From Pseudodesulfovibrio hydrargyri (GTDB taxonomy: Bacteria > Desulfobacterota > Desulfovibrionia > Desulfovibrionales > Desulfovibrionaceae), in assembly GCF_001874525.1 (NCBI RefSeq), contig NZ_LKAQ01000001.1, positions 806,001 to 870,000 of the forward strand: a DNA stretch of 64,000 nucleotides, in the 5' to 3' direction. The first letter of the stretch is position 1. Every line of letters starts with the position of its first letter. Below are positions 52,064-60,861 of the stretch, piece after piece. The position numbers were made by a program, and so were the translations under genes. The notes beneath the pieces are model-generated. The model was given only the letters and a program-made list of their open reading frames with translations, did no database searches and was not told the origin of the DNA.

Positions 52064-52438
52064 CTAGGCTATGGCCTTTGCACCGGTTTCGGCGGTTCTG
52101 ACGCGGACGGCGTCACCCACGGGCAGGACAAAGATCTTGCCGTCGCCCGGCTTGCCGGTCTTGTTGGCGGCGATGACGGCTTCGACGACGTCTTCCACCA
52201 TGTCATCGGGGACCACTACCGTTACCATGCGCTTGGGATAGAGCTTGCCCTTCTCGCCGAGCACCGCGGCGGCTTCCTCGTAGCCGCTCTCAGCGCCTTC
52301 GACGACGGCCGAGTTGACGAACCCCTTGCCGCGGCCTTCCGCTGCGTGGGCGAAGAAGGCGTCCACGCCGGCTTCGCTCAGGGCGGCCTTGGTCTGGTTC
52401 ATCATGTTCATGCGCACGACTGCGATGACTTCCTTCAT
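52064..52438 (-). CDS. nifI2: NifI2, PII-like regulator of nitrogenase
   Basis: This 124-aa PII-family protein has the NifI2-type T-loop region (HAAEGRGKGFVN) and C-terminal GDGKIFVLPVGDAVRVRT. With NifI1 it binds nitrogenase directly and switches it off when ammonium is present, as known for methanogens and some anaerobic bacteria. Its ATG overlaps the nifI1 stop by one base. Confidence 0.95.
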   Translation of the reverse strand: MKEVIAVVRMNMMNQTKAALSEAGVDAFFAHAAEGRGKGFVNSAVVEGAESGYEEAAAVLGEKGKLYPKRMVTVVVPDDMVEDVVEAVIAANKTGKPGDGKIFVLPVGDAVRVRTAETGAKAIA

Positions 52439-52791
52439 TACGCGGCCTCCTCGCTGGCTGCGGCGGTCTCGTTCACGCCGGAGCTGATGGTGTAGACGTC
52501 CTCCACGTCGGAAACGAAGATCTTGCCGTCGCCGAACGCGCCCTTGGTGCCGGAGCGGGCGGAGTCCATGATGGTGTTGATCACGAAGTCCTTGTCGGCG
52601 GCGTTGACAACGCACATGAGCATGGTCTTGGGGATCTCGTCGTAGGTGACCTCGCCGATCTTGATGCCGCGCTGCTTGCCGCGACCGGCCACGGAATACT
52701 TGGTGACGGCGGGGAAGCCGTTGTCCATCAGAGCGGCCAGAACGGTGTCCGCTTTCTCGGGCCGCACAATTGCTCGTACCATGATCATCAT
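52438..52791 (-). CDS. nifI1: NifI1, PII-like regulator of nitrogenase
   Basis: This 117-aa PII-family protein has the NifI1 motif SVAGRGKQRGIKIGEVTYDEIPK and the PII C-terminal GDGKIFVSDVEDVYTIS. It acts with NifI2 in post-translational control of nitrogenase. It lies between nifH and nifD, the usual position for this pair. Confidence 0.95.
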   Translation of the reverse strand: MMIMVRAIVRPEKADTVLAALMDNGFPAVTKYSVAGRGKQRGIKIGEVTYDEIPKTMLMCVVNAADKDFVINTIMDSARSGTKGAFGDGKIFVSDVEDVYTISSGVNETAAASEEAA

Positions 52792-52873
52792 TTTGCTCTC
52801 TCCTATCTCTTCTTAATTAAAGGACTTTGATTGTTTTCAGGTCCCGATTTCGCCGTATTTTCGGGCCGGTCCT

Positions 52874-52917
52874 CCCCTGTAGGCACGGAATTCTTTCGAA
52901 TTCCGCGCCTGCCGGGG
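52874..52917 (-). promoter_or_regulatory. hairpin between nifH and nifI1
   Basis: CGGAATTC-TTTC-GAATTCCG forms a perfect inner stem, extended outward by AGGC/GCCT and CCCC/GGGG with small internal loops. In the 156-base gap after nifH, such a structure could stabilise the nifH mRNA end or lower transcription into nifI1, allowing more NifH than NifDK. Confidence 0.6.
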
Positions 52918-52947
52918 CCGCCGACCGGGCGAAATGTCGGGGGAGAA

Positions 52948-53817
<870 letters not shown>

Positions 53818-53822
53818 TTAAG

Positions 53823-53837
53823 GCAAACGCCGTGCCA
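53823..53837 (-). promoter_or_regulatory. sigma-54 promoter of the nifH operon
   Basis: On the minus strand TGGCACGGCGTTTGC matches the consensus TGGCACG-N4-TTGC exactly. The predicted transcript starts near 53811, 33 bases before nifH. Confidence 0.9.
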
Positions 53838-53842
53838 AACTG

Positions 53843-53971
53843 CCTACACAGTGTTAACAATCTGTTTTTAAAGGAGAAATATAGTTTCCTACAGCGGTGT
53901 AGCTTCCTACAAAAAGTGTAGGTTCACACCAAACACGCAGACACAAGTGTTGTAGCCTACAAAAACGTAGG
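53843..53971. repeat. array of CCTACA / TGTAGG half-sites between nifH and nifV
   Basis: CCTACA occurs at 53843, 53888, 53906 and 53956; TGTAG(G) at 53898, 53917 and 53951; and CGTAGG at 53966. They pair into palindromes such as CCTACA-AAAAG-TGTAGG (53906-53922), CTACA-GCGG-TGTAG (53889-53902) and GCCTAC-AAAAAC-GTAGGC (53955-53972). The array lies 20-150 bp upstream of the nifH promoter and 70-200 bp upstream of the nifV promoter, where NifA sites are expected. The canonical TGT-N10-ACA spacing is not seen. Confidence 0.75.
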
Positions 53972-54039
53972 CAAATCCCTATCTTTTACGTCAATAATTT
54001 TCACTTATAATATCAACTGGATAGCTATAAATTGAGAAT

Positions 54040-54054
54040 TGGCACCCTTCCTGC
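54040..54054 (+). promoter_or_regulatory. sigma-54 promoter of nifV
   Basis: TGGCACCCTTCCTGC matches TGGCACG-N4-TTGC with the invariant GG and GC in place. The predicted start is near 54066, 37 bases before nifV. Confidence 0.75.
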
Positions 54055-54102
54055 TCATAGAGAGTCAGCATCACCCGCAACAATAATAAGAGGACAAACC
54101 AC

Positions 54103-55197
54103 ATGTTGATCGACACCACACTCAGAGAAGGCGCGCAGCTCTTCGGGGCCTACTTCTCCATGGAGGCGCGGGAGAGAATCGTGTCCGGCCTCCTTGCCAT
54201 AGGAGTGGACGAGATCGAGTTGGGCTGGGTGGGACAGGAAGGGCTGGACGAGCTCATACGGAGGATAGGCAAGCGGCGCAACGGTACCGCCCTGTCCGTC
54301 TGGTCGCCCTGCCGGGAGGCGGACATCCGCAAGGCCGCGGGCCTTAAGATAGACCGCATCAACATCGGCGTGCCCGTATCCGACCTGCACATCGAAAACC
54401 GACTCGGGACGGACCGCGAGGGGCTCCTGGAACGTCTGGCCCGAACCGTTCTCGCGGCCGGGCTCCTGGGCCTGGAATACGTGTCCGTCGGCCTGGAGGA
54501 CATCTCCAGGGCCGACCAGGACTTCGCCCTCAAGGCGGCCGGGCTGACGCAGGACGTGGGCGCGTCCCGCGTGCGCCTGTCCGACTCCCTGGGGCTGCTG
54601 ACCCCGCCCGGCACTGCGGCCCTGATCACGGCCTTCAAGAAGGAACTGAACATCGACCTGGCCGTGCACTGTCACGACGACTTCGGCATGGCCACGGGCA
54701 ACGCGGTCACCGCGCTGTCCGCCGGCGCGGACTACGCCGACGTCAGCCTGCTCGGCATCGGCGAACGGTCCGGCATCGCGGCCACCGAGGAGCTGGCCGC
54801 CTACCTGACACTCAAGGAGAAAAGCCATGCGTACAAAGTTGAAGACCTTCGCGACCTCTGCCATTTCGTTTCTCAAGCTGCCGGGGTGCCGATTCCCCGA
54901 ACCAAGGCGATCGCGGGCAAGGACATTTTCGCTTGCGAGTCCGGCCTTCACGCGCACGCCCTCAGCAAGTCGCCTGAGCTTTTCGAACCCTTCGACCCCG
55001 GCCGCATCGGTGCGAACCGGATGGTCGCTGTTGGCGGAAAAAGTGGGCGAGCGGCGATCGCCAGCGCCCTTGCGGACCACGGCCTCGACCTTCCGGAACA
55101 GGGCCTTCCGGCCCTTGTCGACGAAGTAAGGAAGCTGGCCTGGGAGCTGGAACGCCCCCTGACCGACAGCGAACTCTCGAAACTGGTCAAAAACTAG
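54103..55197 (+). CDS. nifV: NifV, homocitrate synthase
   Basis: This 364-aa enzyme condenses acetyl-CoA with 2-oxoglutarate to give homocitrate, the organic ligand of FeMo-cofactor. The N-terminal DTTLREGAQ carries the catalytic Arg and metal Asp. HCHDDFGMATGNA (near residue 188) carries the two metal-binding His residues. The C-terminal part (FACESGLHAHAL) is typical of the family. It is divergent from nifH with a sigma-54 promoter and heads an operon with a small peptide, modB and an unknown gene. Confidence 0.93.
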   Translation: MLIDTTLREGAQLFGAYFSMEARERIVSGLLAIGVDEIELGWVGQEGLDELIRRIGKRRNGTALSVWSPCREADIRKAAGLKIDRINIGVPVSDLHIENRLGTDREGLLERLARTVLAAGLLGLEYVSVGLEDISRADQDFALKAAGLTQDVGASRVRLSDSLGLLTPPGTAALITAFKKELNIDLAVHCHDDFGMATGNAVTALSAGADYADVSLLGIGERSGIAATEELAAYLTLKEKSHAYKVEDLRDLCHFVSQAAGVPIPRTKAIAGKDIFACESGLHAHALSKSPELFEPFDPGRIGANRMVAVGGKSGRAAIASALADHGLDLPEQGLPALVDEVRKLAWELERPLTDSELSKLVKN

Positions 55198-55205
55198 GAG
55201 GGACC

Positions 55206-55328
55206 GTGTTCAAGAAAGTCCTGTACATCTGTCTTTGGCTCTGCGTCCTGTCCGGCGCGGCCTCCACGGCCACGCCCCCGGACGCGGCCCCGACGATTAC
55301 GGCGGCCCAGGCCACCCTCAACCCCTAG
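55206..55328 (+). CDS. 40-aa peptide with signal sequence, nifV-modB interval
   Basis: A GTG start has an excellent AGGAGG site 4 bases upstream and encodes 40 residues: MFKKVLYICLWLCVLSGAAS, then a short Pro/Ala/Thr-rich tail ending TAAQATLNP. The first 22 residues are a clear Sec signal peptide with cleavage after a GAAS/TA region. It starts 8 bases after nifV and stops 7 bases before modB, so translation of the three genes is probably linked. It may be the remains of a truncated binding-protein gene (ModA would be expected here) or a true short secreted peptide. Confidence 0.55.
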   Translation: MFKKVLYICLWLCVLSGAASTATPPDAAPTITAAQATLNP

Positions 55329-55335
55329 GTACGGT

Positions 55336-56094
55336 ATGGATTTCACGGCGCTGACGATCACCGGCAAGCTGGCCCTGGCGGTCACTCCCCTGCTGTTGTG
55401 CCTGTGCATGCCCCTGGCCTACTGGCTGGCCGTGTCGCGCATGCCGGGCAAGCGGTACGCGGAGGCGGCCTGCAACCTGCCCATGGTCCTGCCGCCCACG
55501 GTCCTGGGCTTCGGCCTGCTCATGGTCATGAGCCCGAGCTCGCCCCTGGGCGCGGCCTGGGAATCGCTGTTCGGCTTTGCCCTGCCCTTTTCCTTTTCCG
55601 GGCTGGTCATCGGCTCCCTGGTCTACAGCCTGCCCTTCGGGGTGCTGCCCATGCGCGCGGCCTTCGAGAAGATCGACCCCGGCATCGTCGAGGCGGCCCG
55701 CTGCTCGGGCATGACCCACGCCCAGGCCTTTTGGCACGTCATCCTGCCCAACGCCAAGGGCGGACTCACGGCCTCGGCCGCGCTGATCTTCGCGCACACC
55801 GTGGGCGAGTTCGGCGTGGCCCTGATGCTCGGCGGGTCCATCCCGGGCCGAACCAAGGTCGCCTCCATCGCCATCTTCGAGCACACCGAGTCCCTGGAAT
55901 ACGGCCAGGCCGGCCTGCTCTCCCTGGCCCTGCTGCTCGTCAGCTACGCGACATTGCTCTTCATCGGACGCCACGGCCTGGCCGGACGCCCCGCACCCTC
56001 AAGGATTCCGGACGGCAGCCACCCCCGGCGCCGACCCGCCTTCCAAGACTCCAAGAGAGGTTATCATGCAGACCATATCCACGCAGTACGGTGA
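55336..56094 (+). CDS. modB: ModB, molybdate ABC transporter permease
   Basis: This 252-aa membrane protein has five to six hydrophobic segments and the ModB/CysT motifs NLPMVLPPTVLGFGLL (near 48) and EAARCSGMTHAQAFWHVILPNAKGG (near 120). It should import molybdate for nitrogenase. No molybdate-binding protein (ModA) or ATPase (ModC) gene is next to it in this window. Its last 29 bases overlap the next gene. The final 35 residues are Pro/Arg-rich and may not belong to the functional core. Confidence 0.88.
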   Translation: MDFTALTITGKLALAVTPLLLCLCMPLAYWLAVSRMPGKRYAEAACNLPMVLPPTVLGFGLLMVMSPSSPLGAAWESLFGFALPFSFSGLVIGSLVYSLPFGVLPMRAAFEKIDPGIVEAARCSGMTHAQAFWHVILPNAKGGLTASAALIFAHTVGEFGVALMLGGSIPGRTKVASIAIFEHTESLEYGQAGLLSLALLLVSYATLLFIGRHGLAGRPAPSRIPDGSHPRRRPAFQDSKRGYHADHIHAVR

Positions 56095-56920
56095 ATTGAT
56101 TCCCCAACACACGTCCGACGATTTGCGCAAACGGGAGATCCTGCCCGTGGAATACCACGGGTCGGGCGGGCTCAAGTCCGTGCCCCTGGAGACCCAGACG
56201 GTCATCGCCACCCCGGCGGGCGAGATTCCGGCCGAACTGATCTCCTTTCACGAGAACGGGGCCATCAACCGCATCTTTCCCCTGAACGGCAAGCTGTCGG
56301 GCTATTGGAGCCAGGACGACGAGGCCGCACTGTCCAAGCCGGTCACCCTGACCACGCCCATCGGTCTGATCCGGGTCAAGGTCCTGAGCGTCAGCTTCTA
56401 CGACGACCGCAGCCTGCGCAGCCTGACCCTGTGGCCGGGCGAGACCCTGTCGGTGCCCACCCCGGCCGGGCCCATCGAGGCGCGCATCGGGGTCAGCTTC
56501 ACCCGGGACGGCAAGGTCCGCTCCCTGGAGCCGGCCAAACCCACCTCCGTACCCACCCGAGCGGGCGAGATGACAGCCTACGACCCGGACGCCGTGGGCG
56601 TGAACGGGGACGCCAATTCGCTGATGTTTGATGAGGAAGGAAAGGTCTGCCGGGTGATAACCACCCTGACCAAGCTGACCGTGATCCACCCGGACGGGCA
56701 CACCCACTGCCACGTGCCGGAGACCCGGGAGAGCCTGTGCAGCGAGGCGGAACAGGAAGTGGTGCCCATGACCGTAACCTTCACCAAGGACACGGTCAGC
56801 GTATCCACCGACCCGGACGCAACACCCATGACCCTGCCCAGGGAGGGACACGTCTTCTTCGCCGAATCCCACCTGCCGCAGCTGGCCAACCCCTTCGTGG
56901 AGCTGCACTGCTCGGTCTAG
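56066..56920 (+). CDS. unknown protein, 284 aa, in the nifV-modB operon
   Basis: This is a soluble protein of unknown function. The start overlaps modB and has AGAGAGG upstream. It consists of repeated strand-rich segments, each with a TPxGxIxAxLxSFxxNGxIxR-like pattern (for example near residues 50, 95 and 130), loosely like MORN/YwqK-type repeats. Scattered cysteines (for example HCHVPETRESLC) lie in the C-terminal third. Its overlap with modB suggests a role linked to molybdate supply or nitrogenase, but nothing in it shows a reaction. Confidence 0.7.
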   Translation: MQTISTQYGELIPQHTSDDLRKREILPVEYHGSGGLKSVPLETQTVIATPAGEIPAELISFHENGAINRIFPLNGKLSGYWSQDDEAALSKPVTLTTPIGLIRVKVLSVSFYDDRSLRSLTLWPGETLSVPTPAGPIEARIGVSFTRDGKVRSLEPAKPTSVPTRAGEMTAYDPDAVGVNGDANSLMFDEEGKVCRVITTLTKLTVIHPDGHTHCHVPETRESLCSEAEQEVVPMTVTFTKDTVSVSTDPDATPMTLPREGHVFFAESHLPQLANPFVELHCSV

Positions 56921-56927
56921 GCGCGGC

Positions 56928-57992
56928 CTATTCCAGCCCCTGCCGCATCATGTACCGGAAGATGGTCTCCACGAACTTGCCGGAGACCACGTCCGGCAGG
57001 GCGAAGCGCGGCATGTCGCCGGACGCCATGGAACCGGTGTAGGCGAACCATATTTCCGCCGAGATCTTGTTCAGCGCCGGGTTGATCATGGTCCCCCACA
57101 TGCCTCCGGCGTCCTGCCGGTCCAGGCCGAAGGCGCGGCACTGGATGGGCCGGTGCTCGAAGAGCAGGCACTTGTCGTTCTCGAGCAGGGGGCAGACGGC
57201 CCCGGCCTCGGACAGGCAGTATTCCCCTTCCCCGCCTCCGGCCAGATCGCTGGCCGCCTTGCGTTCGGCCTGGGCCGTGGCCACGGCCCGCTCGATGACC
57301 TTGAGGCGCTCCTCGCCGGACAGCTTCTGGTTGATGCGGTGGGAGATGTACACGGCCTCGGCCAGGGTCAGGGAAACCGGGGTGGTGCAGCACTGGCTGT
57401 GGTCCAGGCCGCAGGCCAGCCCTTCGGTGGCCTGGCCGCTCTCGTCCACCCGCGCGACCAGCTCCGAATAATCGTTGAAGAACGGCGACAGGTCCACCAG
57501 CCGCTTGAACTCCAGGGACGGCTCGCGCACGGTCAGCTGGCCGGACTGCTTGCCGTATTTGCGGATGGTCCGCCACTGAACGAAATTGGCGGGCTTGCTC
57601 TTGAGCTTCTTGAGCGCCTTGCCCGCCAGCTTGTGGCCCAGGCCGCGCCGCAGCAGATAGGCATTGAGCACCGTGCCGGTCCGGCCGATGCCGTGGCGGC
57701 AGTGGATGAGCACCTTCTTGCCCAGGTAGATGGCCTCGTCCAGCCAGGCCAGGGTCTTTTCCAGTTCGATCAGGCCCGGGGCCTCCTCGTCCTCGAGCGG
57801 CAGATAGTGGACCTCGAAGCCCGCGTCCTTCTCGATGTCGTGCAGGTCGCAGAACTCGCCGCACAGGTTGAGGATGGCGTCAACGCCCTGGGCGCGGATG
57901 GCCTCCAGCTGCGGGTAGCTCATGGGCGCGCTGCCCACGCCGAGCTGGTCCGTGACCCAGGTGACCTTGTAGGCGGCGGTCTTGTCAGCCAT
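56928..57992 (-). CDS. dual-specificity phosphatase fused to a Cys-cluster (YkgJ-like) domain
   Basis: This 354-aa protein has an N-terminal phosphatase domain with the catalytic P-loop HCRHGIGRTGT (near residue 97; CxxxxxR) and a general-acid loop (LPLEDEEAPG). The C-terminal half (from about 190) has cysteines in an YkgJ-like metal-cluster pattern (ACGLDHSQCC; VCPLLENDKCLLFEHRPIQCRAFG). It overlaps the PEP-synthase-like gene by 8 bases and is the last gene of the sensor operon. Its target may be a phosphoprotein or a phosphorylated metabolite. Confidence 0.85.
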   Translation of the reverse strand: MADKTAAYKVTWVTDQLGVGSAPMSYPQLEAIRAQGVDAILNLCGEFCDLHDIEKDAGFEVHYLPLEDEEAPGLIELEKTLAWLDEAIYLGKKVLIHCRHGIGRTGTVLNAYLLRRGLGHKLAGKALKKLKSKPANFVQWRTIRKYGKQSGQLTVREPSLEFKRLVDLSPFFNDYSELVARVDESGQATEGLACGLDHSQCCTTPVSLTLAEAVYISHRINQKLSGEERLKVIERAVATAQAERKAASDLAGGGEGEYCLSEAGAVCPLLENDKCLLFEHRPIQCRAFGLDRQDAGGMWGTMINPALNKISAEIWFAYTGSMASGDMPRFALPDVVSGKFVETIFRYMMRQGLE

Positions 57993-60438
57993 CGCGCGAC
58001 TCCGCGTCGTTGATGAACCGCTCGACCTCGGCCGCGACCTGCTCCTCGTCGTCCATGCGCATGTCCATGAGCCGGGTCACGGCCATGAGGTAGCCCAACC
58101 GCATGAGCAGCCGCCGGATGTCGTTCTCGGGCAGCCGGGCGCACTTGGCGTCGATCATGTCGCCGCGCGTGGCCGTCTCGAACCCGTAGTGCTCCAGGAC
58201 CCGGCGGATGAACTCCAGGCGGAGCAGGCGCTGGTCAAATCCGGCCCCGCCGCCCTTGAAGCGGAAATTGATGTAGTTGGCCCCCTGCTCGGGCCCGCAG
58301 ATGGCGTCCACCACCGAGAAGTGGTAGCCGAAGCGGACCATCAGGTGCAGGTAGTCCTCGGAGATCAGTCCGTAGCTGGCCAGCAGCTTGGAATCGAAGC
58401 TGAAGATGCCGCCCGAGACCTTGTCGAACTCCTCCCAGTCCATGGCCGTCAGCCGCGAGGGCCACTGGACCCGGTCGTCGGCCAGTCCGTACCACAGGGC
58501 CCACATGGGTCGGCACTTGATGTCCTGGGGCGAAACCGTCTTGCCTTCGCCCGCGTTGGCGAAAAAGCCGCCGCCCAGGTCCAGGACGTACATGACCAGG
58601 GGCAGGCTGGTCTCCAGCCGCTTGGCCGTGTGCATGCCCCGCCCCTTCTTGTCCATGACCGCGAACATCTCGTTCACGGACTTCTCGTGGCAGAAGCGGA
58701 TCACGTCGTGCAGGGACTTGCAGCCCATGGGGGTGAAGTCCTCGCTCTGGGGGTCGGTCAGGTTCAGGCGCACGGTCAGGGGCGCGACCTTGGCGTACTG
58801 CTCGACAACCCGCGCCGAGACCTGCTGCCCTTCCCGGGCCCGGGTCATGATCTCCTCCACGCAGCCGTCGTAAACGGCCCCGTGCGTGCCGTCCACAGTG
58901 ACCAGCCTCCCCTGGGCGAGCTGGTCGCCCACGTCGCCGACCACCACGGGCACGCCCGATTCGCGGGCCACGGAGGCGAAGTGGCTGGCCCGGCTGCCGG
59001 TGGCCGCGATGACTCCGTTCATCTTGCCGATGAAGGTCAGAAGCGACGGCTTGAGGCTCGGGGTGACGACCACGGCCCCCTCGGGAATCTGGGCGATGCG
59101 CTCGCCCGTGGAGGCGAAATACACCTTGCCGCAGCCCGCGCCGGTGGAAGCGCGTTCCAGCCCCTCGGCGATGGGCCGGACGGCCATGGGCAGGGGCTCC
59201 GGCGCGGCCAGGGCCTCCTCGCGCTCCTCCTGAAGAGGCCGGGTCTGGAGGATATACAGTTTGCCGGTAACATCCTCTGCCCACTCGATGTCCTGGGGCC
59301 GCCCGAAGGCCTCCTCCAAGCGCATGGCCAGCTGACCGAGCCGGACCAGGGATTCCTCGGAGGGCAGTCCGCCCACGTCCGGGGTGCAGTCCGCGTCCAG
59401 GCGCGGGGTCGTCTCGCGGGTCAGCACGGCCTTGTCCGGGGAGGTGGAGCCGTCCACCAGCCCGTGGCCAAGGCCGCGCACGCCGTACACGCCCATGGCC
59501 TCGCGTCCCCGGCAGTCCGGGTCGCGGGTGTAGAGCACGCCCGCGGTGTCCGCGTCCACCATGGGGATGACCAGCACGGCCATGGCCGTCTCGCTGTCGG
59601 TCAGCCCGTTGGAGATGCGGTAGGCCACGGCGCGCGGGCAGTACTTGCCCGCCAGGACCCGCTTGTACGCCTCGAGCACGTCGTTGGGCTGGACGTTCAG
59701 CTCCGAGGCGTACTGCCCGGCGAAGGATATCTCGCCGTCCTCGGCCAAGGCGCTGGAGCGGACCGCGATGAGGTCGTCGCCCTCGATGATCTCGGACACG
59801 CCGTAGCGGATGCCCCGGGCGATCTCCTCCGGCACGTCGGCGGCCAGGATAAGCTCCTGCATCTCGGCGGTCAGCCGGGCCAGCAGGTCGCGGTCGCCCA
59901 CGACCATCTGGCGCAGCCGCTTTTCGATCTCCTCGCCCAGGCCGTTGAAGTCGATGAAGTAGTTGAAGGCGTTGGCCGTGACCACGAAGCCGGGCGGCAC
60001 CGGAATGCCGTCCAGGGCCTTGGCCCGGCCCAGGTTGGACGCCTTGCCGCCCGCCAGCCTCGGCAGGGCACCGGCCTCCTCCAGGGAGAGGATGTACGGC
60101 GGGCCCACCTCGGGCTGTTCGAGCTCCAGCGCCATGTGCACGTAGAAGTCGATCTTGCGGAAGTACTCGGGCAGATCCATGTACCGGGTCGGGTTCATCT
60201 CCACCAGCTGCCCGGCCATGGTGGACACGGCCGAGGACAGCCGGTTGGTCATCCAGAGCGCGCGCTGGCGGTCGGCCAGCCGCTTGCCGTAGAACATCTC
60301 CTCCAGGTCGGCGACCAGTTCCAGGGCCACGGCGTCGTGGGCCAGCAGGGACTTGAACGCCTCGTACTTGCGCCGAAGCAGGGTGCCCGGCGCGAATACC
60401 TGATAGGTCCAGTGCCTGAAGAGCTGTTTGAGATACAT
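57985..60438 (-). CDS. PEP synthase/PPDK-like protein with ATP-grasp and phosphohistidine domains
   Basis: This 817-aa protein has an N-terminal extension, then a pyruvate phosphate dikinase ATP-binding domain from about 125 (GGKASNLGRAKALDGIPVPPGFVVT) to about 400, and a swivelling phosphohistidine domain with the active His in GSRASHFASVARESGVP (near 490). The PEP/pyruvate TIM barrel of true PEP synthases is not present; the C-terminal 270 residues are of unknown type. It may phosphorylate another compound or protein. It lies 54 bases after the response regulator gene on the same strand. Confidence 0.88.
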   Translation of the reverse strand: MYLKQLFRHWTYQVFAPGTLLRRKYEAFKSLLAHDAVALELVADLEEMFYGKRLADRQRALWMTNRLSSAVSTMAGQLVEMNPTRYMDLPEYFRKIDFYVHMALELEQPEVGPPYILSLEEAGALPRLAGGKASNLGRAKALDGIPVPPGFVVTANAFNYFIDFNGLGEEIEKRLRQMVVGDRDLLARLTAEMQELILAADVPEEIARGIRYGVSEIIEGDDLIAVRSSALAEDGEISFAGQYASELNVQPNDVLEAYKRVLAGKYCPRAVAYRISNGLTDSETAMAVLVIPMVDADTAGVLYTRDPDCRGREAMGVYGVRGLGHGLVDGSTSPDKAVLTRETTPRLDADCTPDVGGLPSEESLVRLGQLAMRLEEAFGRPQDIEWAEDVTGKLYILQTRPLQEEREEALAAPEPLPMAVRPIAEGLERASTGAGCGKVYFASTGERIAQIPEGAVVVTPSLKPSLLTFIGKMNGVIAATGSRASHFASVARESGVPVVVGDVGDQLAQGRLVTVDGTHGAVYDGCVEEIMTRAREGQQVSARVVEQYAKVAPLTVRLNLTDPQSEDFTPMGCKSLHDVIRFCHEKSVNEMFAVMDKKGRGMHTAKRLETSLPLVMYVLDLGGGFFANAGEGKTVSPQDIKCRPMWALWYGLADDRVQWPSRLTAMDWEEFDKVSGGIFSFDSKLLASYGLISEDYLHLMVRFGYHFSVVDAICGPEQGANYINFRFKGGGAGFDQRLLRLEFIRRVLEHYGFETATRGDMIDAKCARLPENDIRRLLMRLGYLMAVTRLMDMRMDDEEQVAAEVERFINDAESRDG

Positions 60439-60492
60439 GGATCGTCCTTGGCTTTTCTATGTGGTTCGCTGCCCGCGGGCCTTTGCCCTTCC

Positions 60493-60858
60493 CTATTCCC
60501 CGCCGTCGAGGACCTCGGCCACCTTGGCCTCCAGCTCCTCCTTGTTGATGGGCTTGACGCAGTATTCCTGGGCCCCGAGCCTGAGCGACTCGCGGGCGGT
60601 CTCCAGGGTGGGATAGCCGGTCAGCATGATCGCCTTCATCTCCGGGTTGACCTTCTTGAGTTCCTCGAGGGCCTCCACGCCGGTCATCTTCTTGAGCTTG
60701 ATGTCCAGGATGGCCAGGTCGATCCTCTTCCCGGCCGCGTGCTTCAGGGCGTCTTCCTCCTCGGTGAAGTTCCACACCTTGTGCCCCTTGCGCTCCAGGA
60801 TGCGCTTGACCAGCATCCCGGCGTCGCTGATGTCGTCGAGTACCAATATATTCGCCAT
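60493..60858 (-). CDS. single-domain response regulator
   Basis: This 121-aa CheY-like receiver domain has no output domain. The acidic pair is D8-D9 and the phospho-acceptor Asp is in AILDIKL (residue 52); Thr in MLTGYP and Lys in CVKPIN complete the site. It starts 3 bases after the histidine kinase stop, so the kinase is its likely partner. It may act on the phosphohistidine protein or the phosphatase that follow. Confidence 0.92.
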   Translation of the reverse strand: MANILVLDDISDAGMLVKRILERKGHKVWNFTEEEDALKHAAGKRIDLAILDIKLKKMTGVEALEELKKVNPEMKAIMLTGYPTLETARESLRLGAQEYCVKPINKEELEAKVAEVLDGGE

Positions 60859-60861
60859 GAT

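Noticed and set aside
53852..53953. Canonical NifA sites (TGT-N10-ACA) upstream of nifH
   Set aside because: I checked every TGT in the region; none has ACA at the correct distance. The frequent spacing is TGT-N8-ACA within the CCTACA/TGTAGG array, so I did not call NifA sites.
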